A DNA stretch of 64,000 nucleotides from Firm-13 sp037143795 (GCA_037143795.1 JBAWXZ010000006.1:104421-168420); one strand, 5' to 3'; shown: positions 35,137-43,655, numbered from the stretch's first letter. Numbers and translations: made by a program. The notes: a model not told the origin generated them from the letters alone.

Positions 35137-35179
35137 GCTGTTACCTCCTTCCCGAATTTGTGTCTGCAAAAAAGAAAAA

Positions 35180-35207
35180 TGCCTGAATCGGAAAACCGAT
35201 TCAAGCA
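35180..35207 (-). terminator. leader hairpin 2 (proximal to the gene)
   Basis: A 12-pair stem with a four-base loop. On the minus-strand RNA every position pairs (one G-U at 35183/35204), whereas on the plus strand that position is a C-A mismatch, which marks the minus strand as functional. A tract of TTTTTCTTTTTT follows, making it a strong intrinsic terminator. Confidence 0.75.
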
Positions 35208-35238
35208 CCTTTGCTTACTTCACATAATGTATAAAACA

Positions 35239-35273
35239 AAGGGCGCTGAGTCGGAAATCGACTCAGCGCCCTT
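35239..35273 (-). terminator. leader hairpin 1 (distal to the gene)
   Basis: A perfect 15-pair stem (GGGCGCTGAGTCG with its complement, plus two A-T pairs) closes a five-base loop. A weaker T-rich stretch follows on the minus strand (about 35231-35240). Confidence 0.72.
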
Positions 35274-35286
35274 GCTGTATGAAACT

Positions 35287-35315
35287 AATTTATCACGAGT
35301 GAAAATGAAAGTCAA
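35287..35315 (-). promoter_or_regulatory. sigma-A promoter of the amt leader
   Basis: On the minus strand TTGACT (plus 35310-35315) and TAAATT (plus 35287-35292) are exactly 17 bases apart. Transcription should begin about seven bases further, right before leader hairpin 1. Confidence 0.72.
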
Positions 35316-35516
35316 TATAATATTCCTGCAAATTTCTAATAAAAGAACGAAATAGAAAGACGCTATCACATAATTATGAATATACGGATTTCATAACTTG
35401 CAAAAGTACTGTTGGGAGGGATGGGCGTGGCAGAACAGGAAGGCTTTTGAATATGTAAAAGGGGGACGGTATGCTGACGGGCGGTGACACTCTGGTTTAT
35501 TACGGTATTCGGAAAT
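35316..35516. other. spacer between the amt promoter and the EAL gene
   Basis: No gene is supported. The plus-strand open frame starting at 35471 overlaps the EAL gene by 158 bases and is treated as a shadow. No clear terminator for the EAL gene was found here. Confidence 0.45.
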
Positions 35517-37139
35517 TTATATATGATCCGCAGCGGAAAGCGCTTCTTTTACTTTTTCATGAACATCCAGAATCTGTGGCTTGTGGAAATAATACCCCTG
35601 TAAAAAATCAATTCCGATATTCTTACAGACATCTGCAATTTTTCTGGTTTCGACACCTTCCGCTAAAGTTTTGATGTTGTTCTCACGGCAGAAAGTGACG
35701 ATGCTTTTTGCCAGACTCCGGGAGGCAGCATTTTCAGCTATCCTGAAAATAATCGATTTATCAATTTTAACTACATAGATCGGCAGTTCACATAAATACT
35801 GATATGAAGAATACCCGGAGCCAAAATCATCAATGGCAATATTGATTTTATGATCTCGCAGCAGCATCAGCTGTTTCGACATTTCTTCGAGATTGGCAAG
35901 GCATCTTTCCGTTACTTCAATCCGGATTCTCTCCGGAGCAATACCTGAGTCTTTTATGGCCTGTAAAAAATACTCAATGCTGCCATTCGAAAAATCCTTA
36001 AGTGAAAAATTTATGGAAGCAACCCAATCGGAATCAGGGTGGATCAGTAGAAATTCCACCGCACGGGAAATCATATATTTGGTAAGATCCCTGATCAGGT
36101 CGGTCTTTTCAATTATGGGGATAAAAAAGTCCGGTCTGACATACTCACCTTCATTTTTCCATCTTGCCAGCATCTCAACACCGCGGATTTTCTCTGTGTC
36201 AGCCCAATAAATATACTGGTAGGCGGCTTCTATGCTGTTGGTTGAAAGGGCCGTCGAAAAATTGCCGGCTACTTTGAGTAGTTCCTTATAATGCGACTCC
36301 TGCGAAGGTTCGAACTGACTTGCCTTCAGCTCATTGGATTTTGCGAAACTGTTGGCAATGAAAGCTTGTCTTAACCCATCCATTGTCGACATATCCCCGG
36401 GGATACCTGCGATACCCATTTGTAACTCGACATATATCGGGATGCTGCCGATGTGCAGAATGGACCTGTTCAGTTTTTCGATTTCAGCAATAATCTTTTC
36501 AGAACTGACGCCTGCCTTAACATGTGTGATTTTCACGATAAACTGCATGCCGGCATACCTGTAGAATTCCACGTTGGAATACGGATCCAGAATATCATTA
36601 AGCCGCCTGGCAAACATCCTGACGATTTCATTGCTGAAATTGTATCCCCAAAAACTCATCGTTTCTTCAAAATCATCCATAGTCAGTACGACAATTGTCC
36701 TCGTTGTCCCATCAGCGGCGCCTTCCTGCTTGATGGCTTCAACATTCCTGAGCCCGGTGATTATATCATGTGTCAGTAAGTTATCTATACGCTTCCTATG
36801 CTTCCTGTCGTAATCGGATAGAAAACCGATGATCAGCGCGATACCTGCAAAAAGAACAATCCTGGTTAACCAGTTGACAGGTTCCTGAGCAAGATGTGCA
36901 CTGACATTCAAAGGCATATAAGGGCCAATTAAGAGTCCGCATATAACAGCGAGAAGGATACCGTGCTTTTTACCGTAAATGAATGAGACGACAGCAATCG
37001 GAGCATACATCAGATGTGAATATACCTTCGAGGTTCCCCCGGTCTGATATACAAAAAACATTATCAGAATGGAAAGTGAATATGCGCCAAACAGAAGGAA
37101 ATTGTGCCTTTTCAGCTTGCTTATAATATCCTGATCCAT
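35517..37139 (-). CDS. membrane c-di-GMP phosphodiesterase: degenerate GGDEF plus EAL domain
   Basis: Protein of about 540 residues. Four to five membrane segments occupy the first 115 residues (FLLFGAYSLSILIMFFVY and others). A GGDEF-type domain follows, but its active-site loop reads YRYAGMQFIV instead of GGDEF, so it should not make c-di-GMP. The C-terminal EAL domain keeps the key residues: GVEMLARW (E-x-L-x-R), IEVTER, DDFGSGYSSYQYL, VKIDKS, LAEGVET and GYYFHKP, so hydrolysis of c-di-GMP is likely. The ATG at 37139 follows a GGGGG tract at about 37147; the longer frame from 37211 has no ribosome binding site. Downstream of the DUF188 gene by 134 bases, same strand. A sensory role of the N-terminal membrane part is inferred. 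Confidence 0.88.
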   Translation of the reverse strand: MDQDIISKLKRHNFLLFGAYSLSILIMFFVYQTGGTSKVYSHLMYAPIAVVSFIYGKKHGILLAVICGLLIGPYMPLNVSAHLAQEPVNWLTRIVLFAGIALIIGFLSDYDRKHRKRIDNLLTHDIITGLRNVEAIKQEGAADGTTRTIVVLTMDDFEETMSFWGYNFSNEIVRMFARRLNDILDPYSNVEFYRYAGMQFIVKITHVKAGVSSEKIIAEIEKLNRSILHIGSIPIYVELQMGIAGIPGDMSTMDGLRQAFIANSFAKSNELKASQFEPSQESHYKELLKVAGNFSTALSTNSIEAAYQYIYWADTEKIRGVEMLARWKNEGEYVRPDFFIPIIEKTDLIRDLTKYMISRAVEFLLIHPDSDWVASINFSLKDFSNGSIEYFLQAIKDSGIAPERIRIEVTERCLANLEEMSKQLMLLRDHKINIAIDDFGSGYSSYQYLCELPIYVVKIDKSIIFRIAENAASRSLAKSIVTFCRENNIKTLAEGVETRKIADVCKNIGIDFLQGYYFHKPQILDVHEKVKEALSAADHI

Positions 37140-37273
37140 AGAAAGCCCCCTTTGCCGTGGTGATATGGAATCTGTCGGGATATGTTTACTATCTGTTTCC
37201 CTGGAGTCCATTCTACAGCTTTAAGGGATATAAAAAATATTTTCCGTAATATAATATTGAAAAATTCATACTG

Positions 37274-37714
37274 TCACGCCCTGGCTTCCGCGATAAGGCT
37301 TATGAGAACGTCCTCAAACCGGCGGTCCTGGTCCGCCGTCCTTTTTGCCGGACCCTTGATGCGCCCTCCCGAATTTCTGATCTTTTTAACGGAATACCTG
37401 GCGAAAAGCAGAGCATCCATATTGGAATCATCATATATCATTCCGTTCTGACTTATTGCTGTCCCTCGGCGGGCAAGACACATCGCTGCAAGGCCATAAT
37501 CCTGTGTGATCACAATGTCGCCGGTCTGAACCATGTTAACCAGTGCGAAATCCACGCTGTCCGGGCCTTTCGAGACAGTAACCGTCGTCGCGCCCTCTTT
37601 TTCAAAAACGTGCGACGTATCGCATATAATCAGACAGTCAATATGATTCTGCCTCGCAGTCCGGACAGCCGTGTCAACGACAGGACAGCCGTCGGCATCA
37701 ATTAGTATACGCAT
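37274..37714 (-). CDS. YaiI/YqxD-family (DUF188) PIN-like protein
   Basis: Small protein of 146 residues in the UPF0178/DUF188 family, predicted PIN-like metal-dependent nuclease fold of unknown substrate. The start MRILIDADGCPVVDTAVRTA carries the first acidic motif, TQDYGLAAMCLARRGTAI the second, and NSGGRIKGPAKRT the conserved basic C-terminal loop. The ATG at 37714 has GGGGGA before it on the minus strand; the extended frame from 37900 has no support. Intact and of normal length. Confidence 0.93.
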   Translation of the reverse strand: MRILIDADGCPVVDTAVRTARQNHIDCLIICDTSHVFEKEGATTVTVSKGPDSVDFALVNMVQTGDIVITQDYGLAAMCLARRGTAISQNGMIYDDSNMDALLFARYSVKKIRNSGGRIKGPAKRTADQDRRFEDVLISLIAEARA

Positions 37715-38152
37715 TAGAAATCCCCCAATCACAAACTCTATGTTGAGATTACAGCAAGTTGAGTCAAAAAAACTGGTTTTAAGTAAATGTGCCGGTTCTT
37801 TGCAAAAAAAAATAAATAAAAGGACATAAAAAGCGAAAGCAAGCGCCTTTTTTCGAATTATGTAGATCTTGTATATAGCATTAAGTCCGTGCCTGTGCAA
37901 TTATAGTAGGACTGAATATTTAATAACAGGGGCAATTATGCACTGTTTATCAAATGTGCCGTAAAAGTCCATGCAATTACTGCACGCTATTGATATAATT
38001 GTAGCAGTTATAAAAAGTAAATATCTCGAATTTTCCGCTGGAAAACGAATGTTTTCATTATGCAAATCAGGAAATGATGAAGATATGCAGGAGCTACCCA
38101 ACTTCTGATTTATATTGCGACGCTCACATTGAACGCGTCCGAAGGAGAAATG
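37715..38152. other. 438-base AT-rich divergent gap
   Basis: Separates the DUF188 gene (minus) and the PD-(D/E)XK-like gene (plus). A TATAAT lies at 37993-37998 on the plus strand but with a poor -35. TTGACT on the minus strand near 37763-37768 has no good -10. No gene, repeat family or stable hairpin that I can support is seen. Confidence 0.45.
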
Positions 38153-38848
38153 ATGGCATATACACATGAACAGATGTTGGAAAAGATGCAGGTTGCATCG
38201 CAGGAAATGAACACATTCTATCTGCAGGCTTTTATAAATTATCAGGGCAACGAGAAGGGTATCGGGAAGGCAAAGGGACTGTCATACGGCGAGGACATTG
38301 CCGATTATCTGCTTAATAACCTGTCTTTATTCGACAGTATACCTGTTATCACCAGAACACTGAGCTATAAGACAAAGGGTCATGACGGAATCACGGAGAA
38401 TCCGGACTCCAACCGTGCGGAAGAGCGTATTGCCCTGGGCATGTTCGGAAATGAATATGAAAACATCGGAAAGATCATCGATTACCAGACTCCGCTCAAG
38501 AATGCCCATGCGGATAAACACATCGGCAAAATAGATCTCCTTACCGAAACGGAAAATGAGATTTGGCTTATTGAAGTTAAGAAATATGATAGTGAAGAGA
38601 CACTTCTTCGCTGCATTCTGGAAGCTTATACTAATTTCAAAACGGTTGATGCTGATAAACTGAAGCTTGATTTCGAGCTCGACCAGACTAAACCCCTTCG
38701 CCCGGCAGCCATTGTTTTTCGCGATCAGGAACAGCATGAGAGTTACCGGAAACCCAATTCATCCGTTCGAAAGCTCATGGATACTTTGGATATACACCTT
38801 TTTGTTATTGCAAAAGAAAACAAAGAATATCTGGTCGAAAAGGCATAA
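38153..38848 (+). CDS. uncharacterised protein with PD-(D/E)XK nuclease-like core
   Basis: Protein of 231 residues that I do not recognise by name. Residues of about 127-150 read HIGKIDLLTETENEIWLIEV followed by KK: an Asp after a hydrophobic strand, then hydrophobic-Glu-Val-Lys, which is the PD-(D/E)XK nuclease core; the helix TLLRCILEAYTNFKTV after it fits the fold. An earlier Glu is in NRAEERIALGMFG (about 92-104). Such proteins can be restriction or repair nucleases, or non-catalytic. The ATG at 38153 is five bases from AAGGAG (38142-38147). No methyltransferase or other partner is adjacent. A hairpin follows and overlaps the niaR promoter. Confidence 0.65.
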   Translation: MAYTHEQMLEKMQVASQEMNTFYLQAFINYQGNEKGIGKAKGLSYGEDIADYLLNNLSLFDSIPVITRTLSYKTKGHDGITENPDSNRAEERIALGMFGNEYENIGKIIDYQTPLKNAHADKHIGKIDLLTETENEIWLIEVKKYDSEETLLRCILEAYTNFKTVDADKLKLDFELDQTKPLRPAAIVFRDQEQHESYRKPNSSVRKLMDTLDIHLFVIAKENKEYLVEKA

Positions 38849-38909
38849 AAGTTCATTGATTTTTTAACATGGCAACGGCATTAACCTGATTTATACGAAT
38901 TTCATAATA

Positions 38910-38937
38910 AGCAACAGCTGTATATACAGCTGTTGCT
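38910..38937 (+). terminator. perfect palindrome, terminator and possible operator
   Basis: AGCAACAGCTGT-ATAT-ACAGCTGTTGCT is a perfect inverted repeat followed by TTCTTTTGTT, a good terminator for the preceding gene. Its right arm overlaps the -35 of the next promoter, so it could also bind a regulator. Confidence 0.7.
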
Positions 38938-38961
38938 TTCTTTTGTTAATGTCCGTATAAT
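38933..38961 (+). promoter_or_regulatory. predicted promoter of the niaR-nad operon
   Basis: TTGCTT (38933-38938) and TATAAT (38956-38961) are 17 bases apart. niaR starts 54 bases after the -10. A NiaR-binding site was not identified with confidence. Confidence 0.6.
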
Positions 38962-39015
38962 TGGGTCACCAATGATTTTTTGCATTTGAATCAGTAATTT
39001 TATACAGGGAGAAAT

Positions 39016-39531
39016 ATGGACGCAAATACAAGGCGTAATAAGATATTGGAAACAATAACAATATCCGACACTCGGATTACCGGCAGTGAACTCGCCGTGA
39101 TGCTTAACGTCACCAGACAGGTTATTGTCCAGGATATTGCAATCCTGCGCGCCGGGGGCATACCCATTATTGCCACGCCTTCGGGGTATATGATGATCGA
39201 TCCGGACGTTAAAACACGGCCTGTCAAAGTTTTTTTCTGCCGGCATGAGACTGTGGAGCAGGCAGAAGAGGAACTGATGCTGATCGTCGAAAACGGCGGA
39301 CGTATAAGGGATGTCATCATTGAGCACCCTGTATACGGTGAAATAACAGGCAACCTGATGCTGCATTCGCCTGAAGCAGTCAAAAATCTGATTGAACGAC
39401 TGCGCAGGAAGGATTCGCAGATGCTTTCCTCCACAACTGACGGACGCCACATGCATACAGTGGAGGCTTCCAGCGAAGAAGATCTGGTGAAGATAGAGAA
39501 TAAACTGCGTCAGGCAGGAATTCTTATTTAA
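39016..39531 (+). CDS. niaR: NiaR-type transcriptional repressor of NAD biosynthesis
   Basis: Niacin-responsive repressor of 171 residues. The N-terminal winged HTH is at about residues 8-62 (ISDTRITGSELAVMLNVTRQ, then VIVQDIAILRAGGIPIIATP, then SGYMM). The C-terminal part is a 3H domain with conserved His residues in FFCRHETVEQAEEEL, VIIEHPVYGEITG and DGRHMHTVEA, which bind metal and niacin. Position directly before nadA, nadB and nadC confirms the assignment. It most likely represses this operon when niacin is available. The ATG at 39016 follows AGGGAGAAAT. Confidence 0.93.
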   Translation: MDANTRRNKILETITISDTRITGSELAVMLNVTRQVIVQDIAILRAGGIPIIATPSGYMMIDPDVKTRPVKVFFCRHETVEQAEEELMLIVENGGRIRDVIIEHPVYGEITGNLMLHSPEAVKNLIERLRRKDSQMLSSTTDGRHMHTVEASSEEDLVKIENKLRQAGILI

Positions 39532-39620
39532 GGAAATACAGCCGAAGGTTAATGGAAATATAAGGCGCTGGAACTGCGGCTTATAATCAGCCGATTACAT
39601 GATGAAGGGAAATATTTATT

Positions 39621-40529
39621 GTGGAGCAGACAAAAGAGATTCAGGAAATTTATGACCTGAAGAAGGAAAGAAATGCGGTGATACTGGCACATCTTTACCA
39701 GTGGCCCGAGGTGCAGGACATTGCTGATTTTGTAGGGGACTCGCTCGACCTGAGCCGCAGGGCTAAGGACACCAAAGCCGATGTAATTGTCTTTTGCGGT
39801 GTTAAGTTTATGGCTGAAACAGCCAAGATCCTGAGCCCGGACAAGACCGTGCTGCTTCCCGCGCTGCATGCAGGATGTCCCATGGCGGATATGGTCACAC
39901 CTGATGACGTCGCCGTGCTCAGAAAGGCACATCCTGATGCTGCAGTCGTCTGCTACGTAAATTCCAGTGCGGAAATTAAAGCTGCAAGTGATATATGCTG
40001 CACGTCATCCAATGCTGTAAAAGTTGTTTCATCTTTAAAAGAAGACGAGATCATTTTTGTGCCCGACCGCAACCTTGGACACTATGTTTCCATGTTTCTC
40101 CCCGCCAAACGCTTTATTCTCTTTGACGGCTTCTGCCCCACCCACAATAAAATATCGCCTGCAGACGTGGAAAAGGTTCGTGCATTACGTCCGGATTCTC
40201 CGATACTGGTACATCCCGAATGCATTCCCGATGTGGTGGCACTGGCTGATTTCACAGGGAGTACCGCTCAGATCATCGAATATGCAGTAAAGTCCGACAG
40301 ACAGGAATTTGTCATTGGAACTGAAATCGGAGTGCTTCACCGCTTGCAGCAGCTGTGCCCAGCCAAGCGTTTTTATTCCCTGCATGCTGCCCTGGTTTGT
40401 CCTAATATGAAAAAAACCACACTCACAAATGTTCATGATGCGCTTGATAAATTTCAATTCAGGATTGAACTCGATGAGCAATTAATCAGGAAAGCATCTG
40501 TCAGTCTGGAACGGATGCTCGCGATTTAG
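39621..40529 (+). CDS. nadA: quinolinate synthase
   Basis: Iron-sulfur enzyme that condenses iminoaspartate and dihydroxyacetone phosphate to quinolinate, 302 residues. Family motifs are ILAHLYQWPEVQDIADFVGD, FCGVKFMAETAKIL, ALHAGCPMADMV, DRNLGHYVS and FDGFCPTHNKI. The three cluster cysteines are probably those in FCGVKF, GFCPTH and LVCPNMKK. The start is GTG at 39621, supported by GAAGGGA at 39604-39610. It lies 89 bases after niaR, a gap with a TATAAT at 39582-39587 but poor -35. nadB starts 21 bases later. Confidence 0.96.
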   Translation: MEQTKEIQEIYDLKKERNAVILAHLYQWPEVQDIADFVGDSLDLSRRAKDTKADVIVFCGVKFMAETAKILSPDKTVLLPALHAGCPMADMVTPDDVAVLRKAHPDAAVVCYVNSSAEIKAASDICCTSSNAVKVVSSLKEDEIIFVPDRNLGHYVSMFLPAKRFILFDGFCPTHNKISPADVEKVRALRPDSPILVHPECIPDVVALADFTGSTAQIIEYAVKSDRQEFVIGTEIGVLHRLQQLCPAKRFYSLHAALVCPNMKKTTLTNVHDALDKFQFRIELDEQLIRKASVSLERMLAI

Positions 40530-40550
40530 ATTAAATCGGAAGGACATGAT

Positions 40551-42125
40551 ATGAGACGATATTTATTTAACGGCGACTTGAAAAAGGTAAAAAGGATTGA
40601 CGCGGATGTTATAATCGTTGGCTGCGGAGCAGCAGGCCTTTATGCGGCACTTTGCCTGGACCCTCAGCTTTCATGTGCGGTACTTAACAAATCGGATGCG
40701 CAGAACAGCAATTCCATGTATGCGCAGGGAGGTATAGCGGCTGTAATTGAGCCTCACCGCGATCATGACGACCCGCAGCAGCATTATGAGGATACCCTTA
40801 TAGCCGGGGCCGGACTATGTGATGAAAATGCTGTCCGTATTCTTGTTGATGAGGGTTGGAGCAACATAGAACACCTCATAGATCTTAATGTGCCATTCGA
40901 CAGGCATGACGGCGAACTGCGGCTTACCAGGGAGGGCGGACACCACAGGAACCGTATTCTGCACTGCGGAGGAGACGCAACAGGACTGCATTTAACACGC
41001 AGATTATATGAGGCAGCCATTGCCAGGAAAAACATAGATATTTATGACAAAATGTTCCTTTCCGATATTCTTACAGATGAAAACGGAGTGACCGGCGTAC
41101 TGGTTCTCGACGGAAATAATATACCGTGCCTGTTTGCTGCTTCACGGGTAATTATCGCCTCGGGAGGAATCGGCCGGGTATACCGCAACAGCACGAATTT
41201 CACCGGTGCTACAGGTGATGGGATTGCAGCTGCCGGCCGGGCAGGTGCAATCCTGAAAGATATGGAGTTTGTGCAGTTCCATCCGACTGCTTTTATACAT
41301 CCTGATGATAACGGGCGATTTTTTCTGATTTCCGAAGCCCTGCGCGGAGAAGGTGCAATACTCAGGAACCGGCGCGGCGAGCCATTTATGCAGGGCGTGC
41401 ATCCTCTTGCAGATCTTGCACCGCGGGATATTGTATCCAGGGCTATTGTTATGGAAATGAAAAAGAGCGACATTCCTAATGTTTATCTTGATATTACTTC
41501 GAAGTCAAGGACTTTTTTGAAAAACCGGTTCCCGACTATATATACGGAGTGTATGCGCCGCTGTGTTGATATCGCCAAGGACTGGATCCCCGTCATGCCG
41601 GTACAGCATTATTTCATGGGCGGTATCAAAACGGATATTGACGGACAAACTAATATACCAGGCCTGTATTCCTGCGGTGAAGCCGCCTGTACGGGTGTCC
41701 ACGGCGCGAACAGGCTTGCAAGCAATTCGCTTCTGGAATGCCTGGTGTTCGGCAGGAGGAGCGCGAGTCACATCAGCGGAAACCCAGGCTGCCCTCCACG
41801 GGACCCCGCACTGGAAATACAAACGCGGGCAAAGGGCGAAGGTGTGGATTTTGATTCGTACAGCAGCGAAATCAGGGCGCTGGCGACACTGAAGTGCGGA
41901 ATTATCCGGAACGGGAAGGACCTTGCGGAGGCCGCTTCAAGAATAAGTGAAATATTCTTACAGCTTGACGAAATAGAGCTCGACACCCCAAAATGTATGG
42001 AAACATACAATCAGTCGCTGATAGCCCTGGAAATAATGCAGGCAAGTATCCGGCGCAAAGTGAGCGTAGGGGCTCACTATCGATGTGAAGATAATTTAGA
42101 CGGAGGAAATGATGATGCTGAATAA
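40551..42125 (+). CDS. nadB: L-aspartate oxidase
   Basis: FAD enzyme that oxidises aspartate to iminoaspartate for NadA. The 524 residues have the dinucleotide fold VIIVGCGAAGLYAALC (about residues 21-36), NSMYAQGGIAAVI, HHRNRILHCGGDATGLHL, VQFHPTAFIH, SEALRGEGAILRN and CGEAACTGVHGANRLASNS. Length and motifs are normal; the C-terminal helical domain after about residue 420 is present. It makes H2O2 or uses fumarate as electron acceptor under anaerobic conditions in other bacteria. nadC overlaps its end. Confidence 0.97.
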   Translation: MRRYLFNGDLKKVKRIDADVIIVGCGAAGLYAALCLDPQLSCAVLNKSDAQNSNSMYAQGGIAAVIEPHRDHDDPQQHYEDTLIAGAGLCDENAVRILVDEGWSNIEHLIDLNVPFDRHDGELRLTREGGHHRNRILHCGGDATGLHLTRRLYEAAIARKNIDIYDKMFLSDILTDENGVTGVLVLDGNNIPCLFAASRVIIASGGIGRVYRNSTNFTGATGDGIAAAGRAGAILKDMEFVQFHPTAFIHPDDNGRFFLISEALRGEGAILRNRRGEPFMQGVHPLADLAPRDIVSRAIVMEMKKSDIPNVYLDITSKSRTFLKNRFPTIYTECMRRCVDIAKDWIPVMPVQHYFMGGIKTDIDGQTNIPGLYSCGEAACTGVHGANRLASNSLLECLVFGRRSASHISGNPGCPPRDPALEIQTRAKGEGVDFDSYSSEIRALATLKCGIIRNGKDLAEAASRISEIFLQLDEIELDTPKCMETYNQSLIALEIMQASIRRKVSVGAHYRCEDNLDGGNDDAE

Positions 42126-42966
42126 CTACTGCCTTGATGATTTGATAAGAAATGCCCTGGACGAAGACATCGGTACGGGAGATATCACCACCCTTTCGAC
42201 TGTCGGCGGGGACAAACAGATAAAGGGATCCTTTATTGCAAAGGAAGAGGGCGTAATCTGCGGCCTTCCGCTCCTGAAGCGTCTTTTTGAGATTCTTGAC
42301 CCGGCTGTTCATCTGGAGTGCCTTGTCAGCGAGGGGGATCCTGTTAAAAAGGGCGATGTGATCGCCGGGATTTCCGGGTCAGCCCGCAGTATCCTTACCG
42401 GCGAGAGGGTTGCCCTCAATTTTCTGCAGCATCTTTCCGGTATAGCTACGCGTACACATGCAGCCGTTGAGCAAATATCCGGAACAAAGGCCGTAATTGT
42501 CGATACGCGCAAAACAACCCCGGGCCTTCGGATAATAGAAAAATATGCAGTGCGTACCGGAGGCGGTTCGAACCACCGCTTCAATCTTGCAGACGGTATT
42601 CTGATAAAGGATAATCATATCAGCGCAGCAGGAGGAATCAGTCAGGCAATATCACGTGCGCGCAAAATGGCGACACATATGCTGAAAATAGAAGTGGAAG
42701 TGGAAAATTTTGTACAGATTGAGGAAGCGCTGCAAAGCGGAGCGGATATCATAATGCTCGACAACATGAGCATAGAAGATATGACCAAAGCCGTCAGGAT
42801 TATTGGCAGCAAGGCACTTATCGAGGCTTCCGGGAACATGGGGGACAAGGATCTGCTGACTGTTGCACAGACCGGTGTTGACCTGATTTCCGTCGGTGCA
42901 TTGACTCATACAATACGTGCGATGGATATCAGCCTGCGCTTTAATCAGGATACTTTTGCCATATGA
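42112..42966 (+). CDS. nadC: nicotinate-nucleotide pyrophosphorylase (quinolinate phosphoribosyltransferase)
   Basis: Third enzyme of de novo NAD synthesis; converts quinolinate and PRPP to nicotinate mononucleotide. About 284 residues. Signatures: ALDEDIGTGDITTLSTVGGD, ERVALNFLQHLSGIAT, VDTRKTTPGLRIIEKYAVRT, GGGSNHRFNLADGILIKDNH and IEASGNM. Three ATG codons follow each other at 42109, 42112 and 42115; 42112 is best spaced from GGAGG at 42102-42106. The start overlaps the end of nadB and the stop overlaps lipB (ATGA), so translation is coupled along the operon. Confidence 0.97.
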   Translation: MMLNNYCLDDLIRNALDEDIGTGDITTLSTVGGDKQIKGSFIAKEEGVICGLPLLKRLFEILDPAVHLECLVSEGDPVKKGDVIAGISGSARSILTGERVALNFLQHLSGIATRTHAAVEQISGTKAVIVDTRKTTPGLRIIEKYAVRTGGGSNHRFNLADGILIKDNHISAAGGISQAISRARKMATHMLKIEVEVENFVQIEEALQSGADIIMLDNMSIEDMTKAVRIIGSKALIEASGNMGDKDLLTVAQTGVDLISVGALTHTIRAMDISLRFNQDTFAI

Positions 42967-43655
42967 AGATAACCATCTGCAATATCGGCCGGATGCCTTA
43001 CGACAAGGCACTGGAGCTCCAGTATGACCTGGTTTTGGCAAGGCAGGAAAACCGGATCGGCAACACATTACTTCTTCTTGAACATCCGCCGGTATTAACT
43101 CTGGGCACAAGGGCCGACCCGGCCAATATTTATTTATCCCGCGAACAGCTTGAAGCCAGGGGAGTTACAATACATGAGGTCAACCGCGGCGGTGATGTCA
43201 CTTATCATGGTCCCGGGCAGGTAATCGGATATCCGATTATCCAGCTGCATGATTATGAGCAGGGTATCCGCGGGTTCATAAATACCATGCAGGCATCCCT
43301 AATTGACCTGCTGGTGAGGCACTATGGAATTGAAGCACACCCCCGGAAGGACAAGTATACCGGGGTCTGGGTCGGTGATAAAAAAATAGTTGCGTTCGGA
43401 CTTGCAGTGCAACACGGTGTGACTATGCACGGGTTTGCATTCAATGTGAACACTGACCTGCGCCATTTCGATTGGATCAACCCATGCGGACTGTCCCTTG
43501 GAGTCACATCGGTAGCGGAAGAATCAGGTCATACGGTCGATATGGATCAGGCATTTGACCTTGTGGCGCATAGTTTTGCCGATCACTTTGAATGGGAGAT
43601 CGAATGGATTGACCAAGATGACCTGCGGAAGAGGAGTACTGTTAAGGATGGATAA
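42963..43655 (+). CDS. lipB: octanoyltransferase (lipoate biosynthesis)
   Basis: Moves octanoyl groups from acyl carrier protein to lipoyl domains. 230 residues. Motifs: RGGDVTYHGPGQVIGYPII (about residues 75-93), HPRKDKYTGVWVGDKKIVAF with the conserved Lys (about 125-144), GVTMHGFAFNVNTDL, and INPCGLSLGVTS with the catalytic Cys at about residue 176. Starts in the ATGA overlap with nadC. lipA overlaps its end by eight bases. Its position in a NAD operon is unusual, but both pathways supply redox cofactors. Confidence 0.96.
   Translation: MKITICNIGRMPYDKALELQYDLVLARQENRIGNTLLLLEHPPVLTLGTRADPANIYLSREQLEARGVTIHEVNRGGDVTYHGPGQVIGYPIIQLHDYEQGIRGFINTMQASLIDLLVRHYGIEAHPRKDKYTGVWVGDKKIVAFGLAVQHGVTMHGFAFNVNTDLRHFDWINPCGLSLGVTSVAEESGHTVDMDQAFDLVAHSFADHFEWEIEWIDQDDLRKRSTVKDG

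Larger units (their letters stand above)
35137..35280 (-). promoter_or_regulatory. leader RNA with two tandem terminator-like hairpins before the amt unit
   Basis: The predicted transcript begins at about 35280 and reaches the first start codon at 35136. It carries two hairpins, each opened by a related sequence on the minus strand (AGCAAGGGCGCT and AGCAAAGGTGCT) and each followed by a T-rich tract. This arrangement, two successive terminators before a nitrogen transport gene, suggests conditional antitermination. It does not match any leader class I can name with confidence; the loops (ATTTC and TTTT) do not fit the six-base A..G loops bound by ANTAR antiterminators. Confidence 0.6.

Noticed and set aside
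35180..35273. ANTAR (NasR/EutV-type) antitermination target
   Set aside because: The tandem hairpin layout is similar, but the loops are four and five bases and lack the six-base A..G pattern, so the label would be a guess.
35471..35674. 67-residue plus-strand frame with a GGGGGA-like site
   Set aside because: Three quarters of it lies inside the well-supported EAL gene on the other strand and it matches nothing recognised.
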